Below are positions 19,071 to 26,929 of a stretch of DNA of 64,000 nt, piece after piece. The DNA comes from Mesorhizobium sp. C432A (lineage in GTDB: Bacteria > Pseudomonadota > Alphaproteobacteria > Rhizobiales > Rhizobiaceae): the NCBI RefSeq assembly GCF_030323145.1, contig NZ_CP100470.1, positions 62,001-126,000 of the forward strand, given 5' to 3'. The notes under the pieces were generated by a model. That model saw only the letters and a program-made list of their open reading frames with translations. It was not told the origin of the DNA and searched no databases. Position numbers and translations under genes: made by a program. Position 1 is the first letter of the stretch, and each line of letters begins with the position of its first letter.

Positions 19071-19087
19071 GTGCACAGCGACTGCAC
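19071..19087. promoter_or_regulatory. Weak dyad upstream of traR
   Basis: GTGCA-N7-TGCAC lies about 120 bases before the luxR-family start. It is lux-box-like in size and shares a CACAGCG core with the reverse complement of the stronger dyad at 41670-41695. Only tentative as a TraR site. Confidence 0.25.
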
Positions 19088-19205
19088 CACCCCATAGACC
19101 CGATGAGTGATACCGCTCCAGTCTGTCGGATACGAAGCGGACGGAGGGCGACACATTTAGGCTGCGGCAGCGGCTCCTGCCCTGTATGGATGGCAACTGA
19201 CGGTG

Positions 19206-19955
19206 ATGAAAGAAACCGCAATTTGGCGCAGGCGTCTTGATGACACGCTTGAATCCGTTGGTAGAATTCGGGGGAGTTCGACCCAACAAGAGATTTGTCA
19301 GCACCTACTTTGTTATGCTGGACGATTTGGCGCCACGAACCTGCTGGCAGGCTCAATTCCTCCGCCTCGAGCCCTGAAACGTGAGCAGGTTTCACACGTA
19401 TTGCTCAACGCTTGGCCTGAACAGTGGTCCGAGCGCTACTTTTCAAATGGCTATCTCTATCGCGACCCTACCATTCAACTTGTAAATCGGGGTAATGCAC
19501 CTTTCCTTTGGAGCGAGATCAATCAAGTGTGCAGGGTTTGCCGCGTCGGCCGACGGGTGATGGAGGAGGCTACTGAGTTCAAACTACGCAAGGGCTTGAC
19601 GATACCGTTCGCGACGTTGGAAGGTCAGGCGGTCGGGTTTTCTATTGCAGGTGAAAAGCTCGAACCAAATTCTCACGACCGTCTCGCATTTCAGTTCATC
19701 GCTGCTTACGCTCTTGGCTGCGCGGCTGTTCTCGCAGACGGAAAGCGGAACACGAGGCCAGCGCGTCTTTCTCCGCGGCAGCATGATGTTCTCAGATGGG
19801 CTTCCGAAGGCCTCACCGTGGACGAAATCGCCGATCATCTCCACATCAGCCGCAATACTGTGGATACTCACTTGCGCTTAGTGCGCGAGAGGCTCGGCGT
19901 TACAAGCACAATACACGCTGTCGCGGAAGCTTTCCGCCTGGGCTTGATCGCCTAA
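19206..19955 (+). CDS. traR: LuxR-family quorum-sensing regulator (TraR-like)
   Basis: A 249-aa protein. The N-terminal autoinducer-binding domain includes the conserved aromatic/Asp region SNGYLYRDPTIQ and a Trp in FLWSEI; the C-terminal GerE/LuxR HTH reads LSPRQHDVLRWASEGLTVDEIADHLHISRNTVDTHL in overlapping motifs. ATG 19206 is preferred over GTG 19203. It lies just upstream of a luxI-type gene and then the trb cluster, as in ICEMlSymR7A, where TraR with acyl-homoserine lactone switches on excision and transfer. Confidence 0.88.
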   Translation: MKETAIWRRRLDDTLESVGRIRGSSTQQEICQHLLCYAGRFGATNLLAGSIPPPRALKREQVSHVLLNAWPEQWSERYFSNGYLYRDPTIQLVNRGNAPFLWSEINQVCRVCRVGRRVMEEATEFKLRKGLTIPFATLEGQAVGFSIAGEKLEPNSHDRLAFQFIAAYALGCAAVLADGKRNTRPARLSPRQHDVLRWASEGLTVDEIADHLHISRNTVDTHLRLVRERLGVTSTIHAVAEAFRLGLIA

Positions 19956-20029
19956 TCTCACGCAACTACGTGATGCCGCCTTCTTTCGGAAAGGACCATT
20001 GGTTGACCTCGAACTGGAGGACAACCAAG

Positions 20030-20632
20030 ATGCTTCTTGTCGTTACGGCGCACAATGCGGAAGAATATCAGGCAGAGTTGGATCAGGCGTTCCGTCTTCG
20101 CCACAGGGTGTTTGTCGAAGAAAAGGGCTGGACAGATTTGTGGCGCGAAGACGGTCGTGAAATGGACCGCTTCGACGATGAGCACGCAGTCCACATGCTC
20201 TTTACAGCCGAGGACCGCATTGTCGGTTACCAGCGAATGCTGCCTTCGACGCGGCCCCACCTGCTGTCAGAGGTCCTATCGGACCTTAGCGAAGGCGAGC
20301 GGCCGGTCGGCGAGAACATCTGGGAATGGACGCGCTACTGCGTCGAGCCACAATATCGCGAACGGGGACGGATGCTCAGTCCGGTGGCGAATGCGCTTTT
20401 GTCCGGCATCGTCGAGTGGGGATTGGACAGAAACATCGACACGATCATCATCGAAATGAACCCGCTGTGGCTGCTGCGGCTGGTGCAGTTGCATTTCAGG
20501 GTGACGCCACTGGGGTTGCCGAAGGTCATAGGCGGCGAAGAGACGGTGGCGGTGACAGCGAGCTTCGATGAACGCACTCTCCAAAGGCTTCGCAAGACGC
20601 GCAGCCCAAACACTCACAACTCAATCTTGTGA
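20030..20632 (+). CDS. traI: Acyl-homoserine-lactone synthase (LuxI/TraI family)
   Basis: A 200-aa protein with the invariant N-terminal residues of autoinducer synthases: RLRHRVFVEEKGW (Arg, Phe, Trp), then DRFDDEHAVHML, VGYQRMLPSTRPHLL and WEWTRYCVEP (the E-x-(S/T)-R motif). A GGAGG ribosome site ends nine bases before ATG 20030. It makes the signal for the adjacent TraR-like regulator. The GTGA at 20629-20632 offers a coupled start to the next frame. Confidence 0.9.
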   Translation: MLLVVTAHNAEEYQAELDQAFRLRHRVFVEEKGWTDLWREDGREMDRFDDEHAVHMLFTAEDRIVGYQRMLPSTRPHLLSEVLSDLSEGERPVGENIWEWTRYCVEPQYRERGRMLSPVANALLSGIVEWGLDRNIDTIIIEMNPLWLLRLVQLHFRVTPLGLPKVIGGEETVAVTASFDERTLQRLRKTRSPNTHNSIL

Positions 20633-20667
20633 CAAGCGCTGCATCATCTCCGCACAAAGGAAGCGCA

Positions 20668-21084
20668 ATGTGGCGCTCCATTCAACTGGTCACGCTTTAC
20701 TGTACGATCGTTGTGGCCGAGGAAGGTAGCTTTCTCGGTGCCTCCCGGCGGTTGCGAATTCATCATTCCGCGCTCAGCAGGCGGATTAGGCATCTTGAGT
20801 TGATGGTGGGCGTTGCTTTGTTCGAACGCCACCCGGGCGGGGTCAAGGCGACAGCTGCCGGCGAACATTTACTGGCTAAAATACGCAGCATTCTGACCGA
20901 TCTGGATGAAGCGCTTAACCGTGTTGAACCAAGGGGGCCGGGGAAGAGTGTCCAACCATCGATCGGGTTGGATGCGCCCCTTTGCAGCTGCGCGTTTCTC
21001 AATGCCGTCGTTGGATCGATGGCGAGTGATCCCGACATAGCTCCCTTCATCTCATTTCTCCGAAGGCTGCATCCTGCGCCTTGA
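20668..21084 (+). CDS. Truncated LysR-type protein (HTH domain only)
   Basis: A 138-aa protein. Residues about 5-65 form a LysR winged HTH (LVTLYCTIVVAEEGSFLGAS, then SALSRRIRHLE and LFERHPGGVKAT). The effector-binding domain of a normal 300-aa LysR protein is missing: the frame ends about 70 residues after the HTH. ATG 20668 has an AAGGA site; GTG 20629 overlapping traI is an alternative. It may be a decayed gene or a short DNA-binding protein of the tra/trb region. Confidence 0.6.
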   Translation: MWRSIQLVTLYCTIVVAEEGSFLGASRRLRIHHSALSRRIRHLELMVGVALFERHPGGVKATAAGEHLLAKIRSILTDLDEALNRVEPRGPGKSVQPSIGLDAPLCSCAFLNAVVGSMASDPDIAPFISFLRRLHPAP

Positions 21085-21109
21085 TACCCATCATCGTCCG
21101 CGGGCGAAT

Positions 21110-21337
21110 CTAGCTGCCTTTTAGACCATGCCGGGCTCGGGTGAACGCCCGATCTGCCGCCATGAATCGCGCCAGCATCGGTGCAATGAGCTTTGCCGGA
21201 TCGACAACTTTCTGGTCCGTCTCGCGGCCGAGGATCTCGGCATAAGCGGTCAGGTCACGGTGCAATGCCGCGGGGAGTTCCACCATGACCTTGACAGGTT
21301 TGTCGTCGGCGATTGGTCCCAGTTTCAGCTTGGCCAT
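21110..21337 (-). CDS. DUF2274 domain protein of the trb cluster
   Basis: A 75-aa protein, MAKLKLGPIADDKPVKVMVE, with the pattern of DUF2274, a small protein routinely encoded just after trbI in alphaproteobacterial trb clusters. It resembles a ribbon-helix-helix fold (VKVMVELPAALHRDLTAYAE). It lies one base downstream of the trbI stop. Function unknown; a transfer-regulatory DNA-binding role is plausible. Confidence 0.8.
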   Translation of the reverse strand: MAKLKLGPIADDKPVKVMVELPAALHRDLTAYAEILGRETDQKVVDPAKLIAPMLARFMAADRAFTRARHGLKGS

Positions 21338-21338
21338 T

Positions 21339-22583
21339 TCAACCTCCGTAAGGTTCGAGCACGAGATCGCGCGTGACGATGACGCGCACCGGGAATCCCG
21401 GTCGGATGGTGAGCGTCGGCGCTATGTTGAGCTGCCGCTGGACGATCTGCTGGCCGGTCTGGCTGATGCTGTCCGAGGCGCCCTGGCGCAGAGCGCGCAC
21501 GACGTCGCTCTCCTGGCCTGATGAGCCTGCCTGCGCGCCGATGCTCAGAACCGTGGAAAGTGCTGCAGCCTTGAACAACTCGCCCCAGTGATAGTCGACG
21601 CCGTCCTCGAGGCCAGCATAGCCCTCGGCGTCCGCGCCGGGCTCACGTTCCAGAACGATGGAGCGGCCGTTAGGAAAAATCAGCCTGGTCCAGACCAGCA
21701 ACACGCGACGCTGGCCGAAGCCGACACCATTGTCATACTGGCCGATGAGGCGCGTCCCCTGTGGAATGAGATTGATGTGGCCGGTGGGGCTGTCATAGAC
21801 ATTCTCTGTCACCTGCGCGGTAATCTGACCCGGCAGGTCGGAGCGAATGCCCGTGATGAGGGCGGCTGCAATGACGGCGCCCGCCTGCAGGACGTTTTTC
21901 GACGCCGGCGCCGCTACGCGATCAGGCGAGACGGTGCGCTTGTCCGGCGGCTGATCGAGGAACGCGCGCTGCTGGTCCTTCGCCGACGGCGTCGCAGGCT
22001 GCGGCGCAAGGCCAAGGCTGGAAAGGTCGGGCTGTGGCGGGGTGCTTGTTGTAGACTGAACGGCCGTAGCCTCACCCGCAGGCCGCGTTTGCGTGGACGC
22101 GAACAGACGCGCGGTCCTCGCCGCTTCCAGTTCCTGCTCCCGGCGCTGCTCCTCCGGGTCCGGTCCAACGGGTCCGGTCGCTGGCGCTGGGCCGCCATTC
22201 CGCGCGTTGAGGATCGGGCGGCCGAGATCCCCAGGAAGCGGTGGGCCAAGCCTTGGAACGCCCGCATAGTCCTTTGGCAGGCCGGCAAGCCCATCGGGCG
22301 TCGAACGATTGTCGGTTGAATAGAGCTCCTGACCCTGGCCTTGCTGACGGTTCTGCAGCGCATAAATCAACGCGCCGCCGACAGTCAGGCTTGTGGCGAG
22401 GCCCAGTGCGGCCAGCGCCCTGCGAGACAAACGTGTTACGCGCGGCGGCTCGGCGCGCAGTCGCATGGCCGCAGCCGGCTCGCCTGTCAACGGACGGGCG
22501 TGATCTTCGGCTGGCCACACCCTTTCTGCATCATCTATTGGCCCCCGGCCTTCTTCCTTCCCGGGATCCATTTTGTCGCTCAT
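21339..22583 (-). CDS. trbI: Conjugal transfer protein TrbI (VirB10 family)
   Basis: A 414-aa protein. A single transmembrane helix lies near residues 55-75 (AALGLATSLTVGGALIYAL), followed by a Pro/Gln-rich periplasmic linker and the VirB10-type beta-barrel domain (LQAGAVIAAALITGIRSDLPG, IPQGTRLIGQYDNGVGFGQ, DYHWGELFKAAALSTVL). It spans the envelope and links the inner-membrane complex to the outer-membrane pore. Its start overlaps the trbG stop by four bases. Confidence 0.92.
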   Translation of the reverse strand: MSDKMDPGKEEGRGPIDDAERVWPAEDHARPLTGEPAAAMRLRAEPPRVTRLSRRALAALGLATSLTVGGALIYALQNRQQGQGQELYSTDNRSTPDGLAGLPKDYAGVPRLGPPLPGDLGRPILNARNGGPAPATGPVGPDPEEQRREQELEAARTARLFASTQTRPAGEATAVQSTTSTPPQPDLSSLGLAPQPATPSAKDQQRAFLDQPPDKRTVSPDRVAAPASKNVLQAGAVIAAALITGIRSDLPGQITAQVTENVYDSPTGHINLIPQGTRLIGQYDNGVGFGQRRVLLVWTRLIFPNGRSIVLEREPGADAEGYAGLEDGVDYHWGELFKAAALSTVLSIGAQAGSSGQESDVVRALRQGASDSISQTGQQIVQRQLNIAPTLTIRPGFPVRVIVTRDLVLEPYGG

Positions 22584-23719
22584 GATGACGACCCTCCCCT
22601 GTCTGTTCGGAGGTACGTCGCTGGCGGGGTCTCACTAGGGCCACGCATCCAGGAAAATCGAGTGCTCCTTACCCCATCGGTGCGGGAGATGCGGATACGC
22701 TGCTGGTTCTTGCCGGCGCCGAAGCGCAACTCGGCGGCGGCAAACAGCCGGTCGACGATCATGTAGTTGCCGCGCACGCGATAGTTGACCAGCTCGGACG
22801 TGTCGCCTTCTGGCCCAACCACGAAGAGTGGCGGCATCTCGCCCTGGCCGATGCCCCGCGGGAACTCGATGAACACCTGCTTGCCATCGTCGAAGGCGCG
22901 CAGCGGCCGCCACGGTGCGCGATCGCCTGTCACCTGGTAGCGGAAATTCACACGAGCGAGATCGATGCCCGTCGAGACCGGCTGCGCCGCTTCGGCCTGC
23001 TGGTTCTGCCTGCGCAAGGCGATGAGCTGGTCCTGCGGGTATTGCCAGGAGACCGACGCCATATAGGTCGACGGCGTCGAGCGCAGTTCCATGTGATAGG
23101 TACGCCGATCGGTATTGACGACGAGATTGGTGAGAAGGTCGGCGCGCGTCGGCTTGACGAGGATGTGGACCTGCTTGGCGCCGCCCGTACCGCTCTCGGT
23201 ATCGCCGATGATCCAGCGCACGGTGTCGCCGGCGGCGACGGGACCGGAGCCGACGAGCTGCTCGCCGGGCTGCAGCGCGATGTCGGTGATCTGCCCCGGC
23301 GATGCATAGACCTGATAGAGCGCGCCATCGACGAAGGGATAGACCTGCATCGAGTTGATGAAGCCGTCGCGGACAGGCTGGACGCGCGCGGCCGCATTGG
23401 CCAAGTTCACGCGCGCGGCCGGATCGGTCGGTTCCGGGTCGGGCTTTGCGGCCTTGCCGACCGGCTTCAACTGGCCGGGAAGCGGCAGCGGCTTAGACAG
23501 CTCCACCACCTTGACGGGCGATGGCGGATCGACGGCCTGCACGGCCGGGACCGGATCGTCATAGGAAATCTCCGGCGGCTTCTGCCTGGTGGCGCAGCCC
23601 GCAAGCGCCGATGTCAAAAGCAGAAGTGCTGGAAAGGCCATTTTGCGGAAGGCCGGCATTGAGTGGATGAGGAAAGCCGGACGCCCCCAGGGGGCGGCTT
23701 TGCAGAGTGCGGGCATCAT
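22580..23719 (-). CDS. trbG: Conjugal transfer protein TrbG (VirB9 family)
   Basis: A 379-aa protein with a hydrophobic segment and lipobox-like ALAGC, then the TrbG signature KPPEISYDDP and the VirB9 beta domain (YPFVDGALYQVYASPGQITDIAL; FRYQVTGDRAPWRPLRAFDDG; PPLFVVGPEGD). ATG 23719 overlaps the trbF stop (ATGA), and ATG 23716 is also possible. It forms the outer-membrane core complex with TrbI. Confidence 0.9.
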   Translation of the reverse strand: MMPALCKAAPWGRPAFLIHSMPAFRKMAFPALLLLTSALAGCATRQKPPEISYDDPVPAVQAVDPPSPVKVVELSKPLPLPGQLKPVGKAAKPDPEPTDPAARVNLANAAARVQPVRDGFINSMQVYPFVDGALYQVYASPGQITDIALQPGEQLVGSGPVAAGDTVRWIIGDTESGTGGAKQVHILVKPTRADLLTNLVVNTDRRTYHMELRSTPSTYMASVSWQYPQDQLIALRRQNQQAEAAQPVSTGIDLARVNFRYQVTGDRAPWRPLRAFDDGKQVFIEFPRGIGQGEMPPLFVVGPEGDTSELVNYRVRGNYMIVDRLFAAAELRFGAGKNQQRIRISRTDGVRSTRFSWMRGPSETPPATYLRTDRGGSSS

Positions 23720-24399
23720 TGTCCAAGCTCCTTCGACCAGTTGATGGCGTTGATGTAGATTCCAAGCGGGTTCTTCCTCAGCGCATCAGCGTCGCGCGGG
23801 GACTGGACGACAATGGTGAGGATGGCGGACCAGCGCTCCGTGGAAGCGAGTGAGCCGTCCTGATAGCGGCGTTCGACCCAAGCGATTCGGAAGCTCACCG
23901 GCGATGCGCGGATGACCGACGACACATCAACGGCGACCTGCTGCTTGCCGACCTTGGTGAACGGGTCATTGGCGCGCGCATAGTCGTTGAGAGCCAGCGC
24001 CCCGCCCTGCGTCGCGAAGTCGTAGGCCCGCAGCCAGTTCTGCCGCACGATGACCGGATCGGCGGGGATCGACCTCACCTGTTCGATGAAGTGCGCCAGG
24101 TAGAAGGCAATCTGCGGATCGTTCGGCTGATAGTCGCCGACCGCAGGTCCCACAGCCTGCGCCTGGCCGAGACGATCGACCTGCACCACCCAAGGCACGA
24201 TCGAGCCGTTGGCGGATTGCCAGATGAGCGCGGCCGAGAACCCCGCGGCGAGCGCCAGGCAACCGAAGGCCATGGTGCGCCAGTTGCGCGCCTGCACGCG
24301 AGCCGAACCGATGCGCTCGTCCCAGACCTGGGCAGCGCGTTGGTAGGGCGTCTCGGGTTGTGGGGATCTGCCGTAGTGCGTGGACGGTCGTTTGAACAT
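23716..24399 (-). CDS. trbF: Conjugal transfer protein TrbF (VirB8 family)
   Basis: A 227-aa protein that begins MFKRPSTHYGRSPQPETPYQ, with one transmembrane helix (MAFGCLALAAGFSAALIW) and a periplasmic VirB8-like domain (FRIAWVERRYQDGSLASTERW). It is the inner-membrane assembly factor of the mating-pair apparatus. It is translationally coupled to trbG and lies two bases downstream of trbL. Confidence 0.92.
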   Translation of the reverse strand: MFKRPSTHYGRSPQPETPYQRAAQVWDERIGSARVQARNWRTMAFGCLALAAGFSAALIWQSANGSIVPWVVQVDRLGQAQAVGPAVGDYQPNDPQIAFYLAHFIEQVRSIPADPVIVRQNWLRAYDFATQGGALALNDYARANDPFTKVGKQQVAVDVSSVIRASPVSFRIAWVERRYQDGSLASTERWSAILTIVVQSPRDADALRKNPLGIYINAINWSKELGQ

Positions 24400-24401
24400 G
24401 C

Positions 24402-25763
24402 CTAGTCTCTTTCGGAGAGGTTGATCGAGGAGCCGCCGCCATGGCTGTCGCCACTGCGAACGGCGTGAGCGGCGGCCTGGACGCCATGGGTCATCTGTTG
24501 CGAGCGCTTCATGCGCTTCGCCCAGGCGGGATGACTTTCGGTTGCGGAGGACGCGACGGGAGCGGAGCCGGCTTCGGGGGCGTTCGCGCCGATTGTGCCA
24601 GCGGTGGATGATCCGCCCGTCGTCTCGAAGGCAGCGCGAGCGCCGGACTGGTAGCTGTGCTTCATGCTGCCGGCCGCATTATTGGCCGCGCGCTTGAGCG
24701 GTGAGATGGCACCCTGGGCACCGGCGCTGATGACACCGCCGAGCCCGGATGCAACGCTGGAAAAACCTGACTGTCCCGCCGCGCCGAGACCGTAGGCTGT
24801 GGATGCCCTGCCCGCCATGGCGGCACCGCCACGGGCGGCCGCTGCAGCACCGCCGCTGACAGCCGCGCCTCCGGACACGCCTGCGCCGGCGGCCGCCGCA
24901 CCCACTGCTGCCATGCCGCCGGCGGCTAGCCCGGTGCCGACTGCCGCACCCGCGCCGAGTTGCGGGCCGCCGGAGACGAGGCCGTTGGCAATGCCAGGTC
25001 CAAAGATGCCAAGGCCGAGCAGCGACAGCGCGGCCAGCACGATCGCCATGGCGTCGTCGATCGACGGCGTGTTGCCGCTGAAGCCTGCGGTGAACTCGGA
25101 GAAAAGAGTCGAGCCGATGCCGATGATGACGGCGAGCACCAGCACCTTGATGCCGGACGAGATGACGTTGCCAAGCACCCGCTCGGCCATGAACGCGGAT
25201 TTGCCGAACAGACCGAAGGGTATCAGCACGAAACCGGCGAGCGTCGTCAGCTTGAACTCGATCAGCGTGACGAAAAGCTGGATCGCGAGGATGAAGAAGG
25301 CGAGCAGCACCAGCGCCCAGGCGAAGAACATGCAGGCGATCTGGATGAAGTTCTCGAAGAAGGACCAATAGCCCATCAGGTTCGAGATCGAGTCCAGCAA
25401 CGGCCGGCCGGCATCGAGCCCGGTCTGCGCCACCTTGCCCGGGCGCATGAGATCGTTGACGGTAAAACCCGTACCCGAGGCCTTCAGGCCAAGCCCGGCG
25501 AAACTTTCGAAGACGATGCGGGCGAGATTGTTCCAGTTGGAGATGAGATAGGCGAAGACGCCGACGAACAGCGTCTTCTTGACGAGGCGCGCCATGATGT
25601 CGTCGTCCGCCCCCCAGGACCAGAAGAGCGCCGCCAGCGTCACGTCAATGACGATCAGGGTTGTGGCGATGAAGCCGACCTCGCCGCCGAGCAGGCCGAA
25701 GCCGCTGTCGATGTAGCGCGTGAAGACTTCGAGGAAATGGTCGATGACGCCCATGCCGCCCAT
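24402..25763 (-). CDS. trbL: Conjugal transfer protein TrbL (VirB6 family)
   Basis: A 453-aa polytopic membrane protein with about six hydrophobic helices in the first 260 residues (including FIATTLIVIDVTLAALFW) and a long Gly/Ala-rich C-terminal tail typical of TrbL. It forms part of the inner-membrane channel. It sits between the trbK-like gene and trbF. Confidence 0.92.
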   Translation of the reverse strand: MGGMGVIDHFLEVFTRYIDSGFGLLGGEVGFIATTLIVIDVTLAALFWSWGADDDIMARLVKKTLFVGVFAYLISNWNNLARIVFESFAGLGLKASGTGFTVNDLMRPGKVAQTGLDAGRPLLDSISNLMGYWSFFENFIQIACMFFAWALVLLAFFILAIQLFVTLIEFKLTTLAGFVLIPFGLFGKSAFMAERVLGNVISSGIKVLVLAVIIGIGSTLFSEFTAGFSGNTPSIDDAMAIVLAALSLLGLGIFGPGIANGLVSGGPQLGAGAAVGTGLAAGGMAAVGAAAAGAGVSGGAAVSGGAAAAARGGAAMAGRASTAYGLGAAGQSGFSSVASGLGGVISAGAQGAISPLKRAANNAAGSMKHSYQSGARAAFETTGGSSTAGTIGANAPEAGSAPVASSATESHPAWAKRMKRSQQMTHGVQAAAHAVRSGDSHGGGSSINLSERD

Positions 25764-25764
25764 G

Positions 25765-26160
25765 TCAGCGAGCCTCCGGCCGGGGCGGCTCGACCTGCAT
25801 CTCAGGAGCGGTCACATCCGTCCGCTCCCCTTCTTTCCGGTCGGCTGACCCCGCTGCATTCGGAAACAGCGTAGTCGGGGCAACGGCAGCAGGCGCGGTT
25901 GCAGAGTCACGTTGGCCGAGAAACCGGCGCCGGCTGTCTGCCCACGCTTTCAGGCAGCCGGGATCGCGAGGGCCGGCCTCGCCGATCCCGGAACAGCGGC
26001 GCAATTCGGACGCGAGCGGGTCTTGTGGCGCTATGAAACGGTCCCGCGTCGCAAGGGCCTCAGGCTCATCGTCCTTGCTGCTCATCTCGATCGCGGTCAC
26101 TGTCAAAGCGATCGCGATGAAGACGACTGCGCCGATGCGAGCGAAGATCTTGCCATCCAT
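25765..26160 (-). CDS. trbK: TrbK-like (trbK-alt) putative entry-exclusion protein
   Basis: A 131-aa protein beginning MDGKIFARIGAVVFIAIALT, with one N-terminal transmembrane helix and a short soluble domain with two Cys (ELRRCSG, DPGCLKAW) expected to face the periplasm. This matches the trbK-alt proteins found between trbJ and trbL in alphaproteobacteria; by position it may block entry of a second copy of the element. ATG 26160 was chosen; the frame extends to 26199 but would overlap trbJ. Confidence 0.75.
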   Translation of the reverse strand: MDGKIFARIGAVVFIAIALTVTAIEMSSKDDEPEALATRDRFIAPQDPLASELRRCSGIGEAGPRDPGCLKAWADSRRRFLGQRDSATAPAAVAPTTLFPNAAGSADRKEGERTDVTAPEMQVEPPRPEAR

Positions 26161-26170
26161 CGAGCCGGCC

Positions 26171-26929
26171 TCAGTTCTTGCCATAGAACATCTGCGCACT
26201 GCCGGGCTGGTAGCCCGAGCCCTGCGTCAGGAAGCGGCGGCGCTGCTCCCGGCCCTGGTCGGCGGCCGTGGCCTGCTCAGCGGATTGCAACGCCTGCGCC
26301 CGACCGTTCGCGGCGACGACCGCGGTGAGATCGGCGAGTTGCTGCGCCTGAAGCGCGAGGAGCTGGTTGCCGGCTTGTGTTGCCTGAAGCGCTCCCGTCG
26401 CACCCTGGCTCTGGCCGACCAGCGCCGACATCTCACTGCGATTGGTGTCGATGTTGCCGACGACGCCCGCCTGCACACGCATGGCATCCTGAAGGCCACC
26501 AACCGTGTTGCCCCAGCGCGAGCGCGCGTCGGCGATAAGTTGCTGATCCGAAGCCGACAGCGAGACGTTGCCGTATTTCTGCTGGAAGGCCTGATCGATC
26601 TGCTCGACGTCATAAGCGATGTTCTGTGCCTGGCCGAGCAATTGCTGCGTGCGCTGCACGGACTGTTGGAGCTGTTGGAGTGAGGAGAATGGCAGGCTGG
26701 CGAGATTACGGGCCTGGTTGATGAGCATCTGCGCTTGGTTCTGAAGCGAGGTGATCTGGTTGGTGATCTGCTCGAGCGAGCGCGCTGCCGTCAGGACGTT
26801 CTGCGAATAGTTCGACGGATCGAACACGATGAAGGCGTGTGCCGGCGTCGCCAGCATTGGCGCCAGGGTGACCGGAGCGACAAGCAGGGCAGCAGCGAGC
26901 CGCATGCTAAGGGAACGGCGCAGTTTCAT
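26171..26929 (-). CDS. trbJ: Conjugal transfer protein TrbJ (VirB5 family)
   Basis: A 252-aa secreted protein with a signal peptide (LAAALLVAPVTLAPMLATPAHA) and mature start FIVFDPSNYSQNVLTAARSL, a hallmark of TrbJ, followed by a long alpha-helical Gln-rich region. It is a minor pilus component and adhesin. The start overlaps the trbE stop by four bases. Confidence 0.92.
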   Translation of the reverse strand: MKLRRSLSMRLAAALLVAPVTLAPMLATPAHAFIVFDPSNYSQNVLTAARSLEQITNQITSLQNQAQMLINQARNLASLPFSSLQQLQQSVQRTQQLLGQAQNIAYDVEQIDQAFQQKYGNVSLSASDQQLIADARSRWGNTVGGLQDAMRVQAGVVGNIDTNRSEMSALVGQSQGATGALQATQAGNQLLALQAQQLADLTAVVAANGRAQALQSAEQATAADQGREQRRRFLTQGSGYQPGSAQMFYGKN

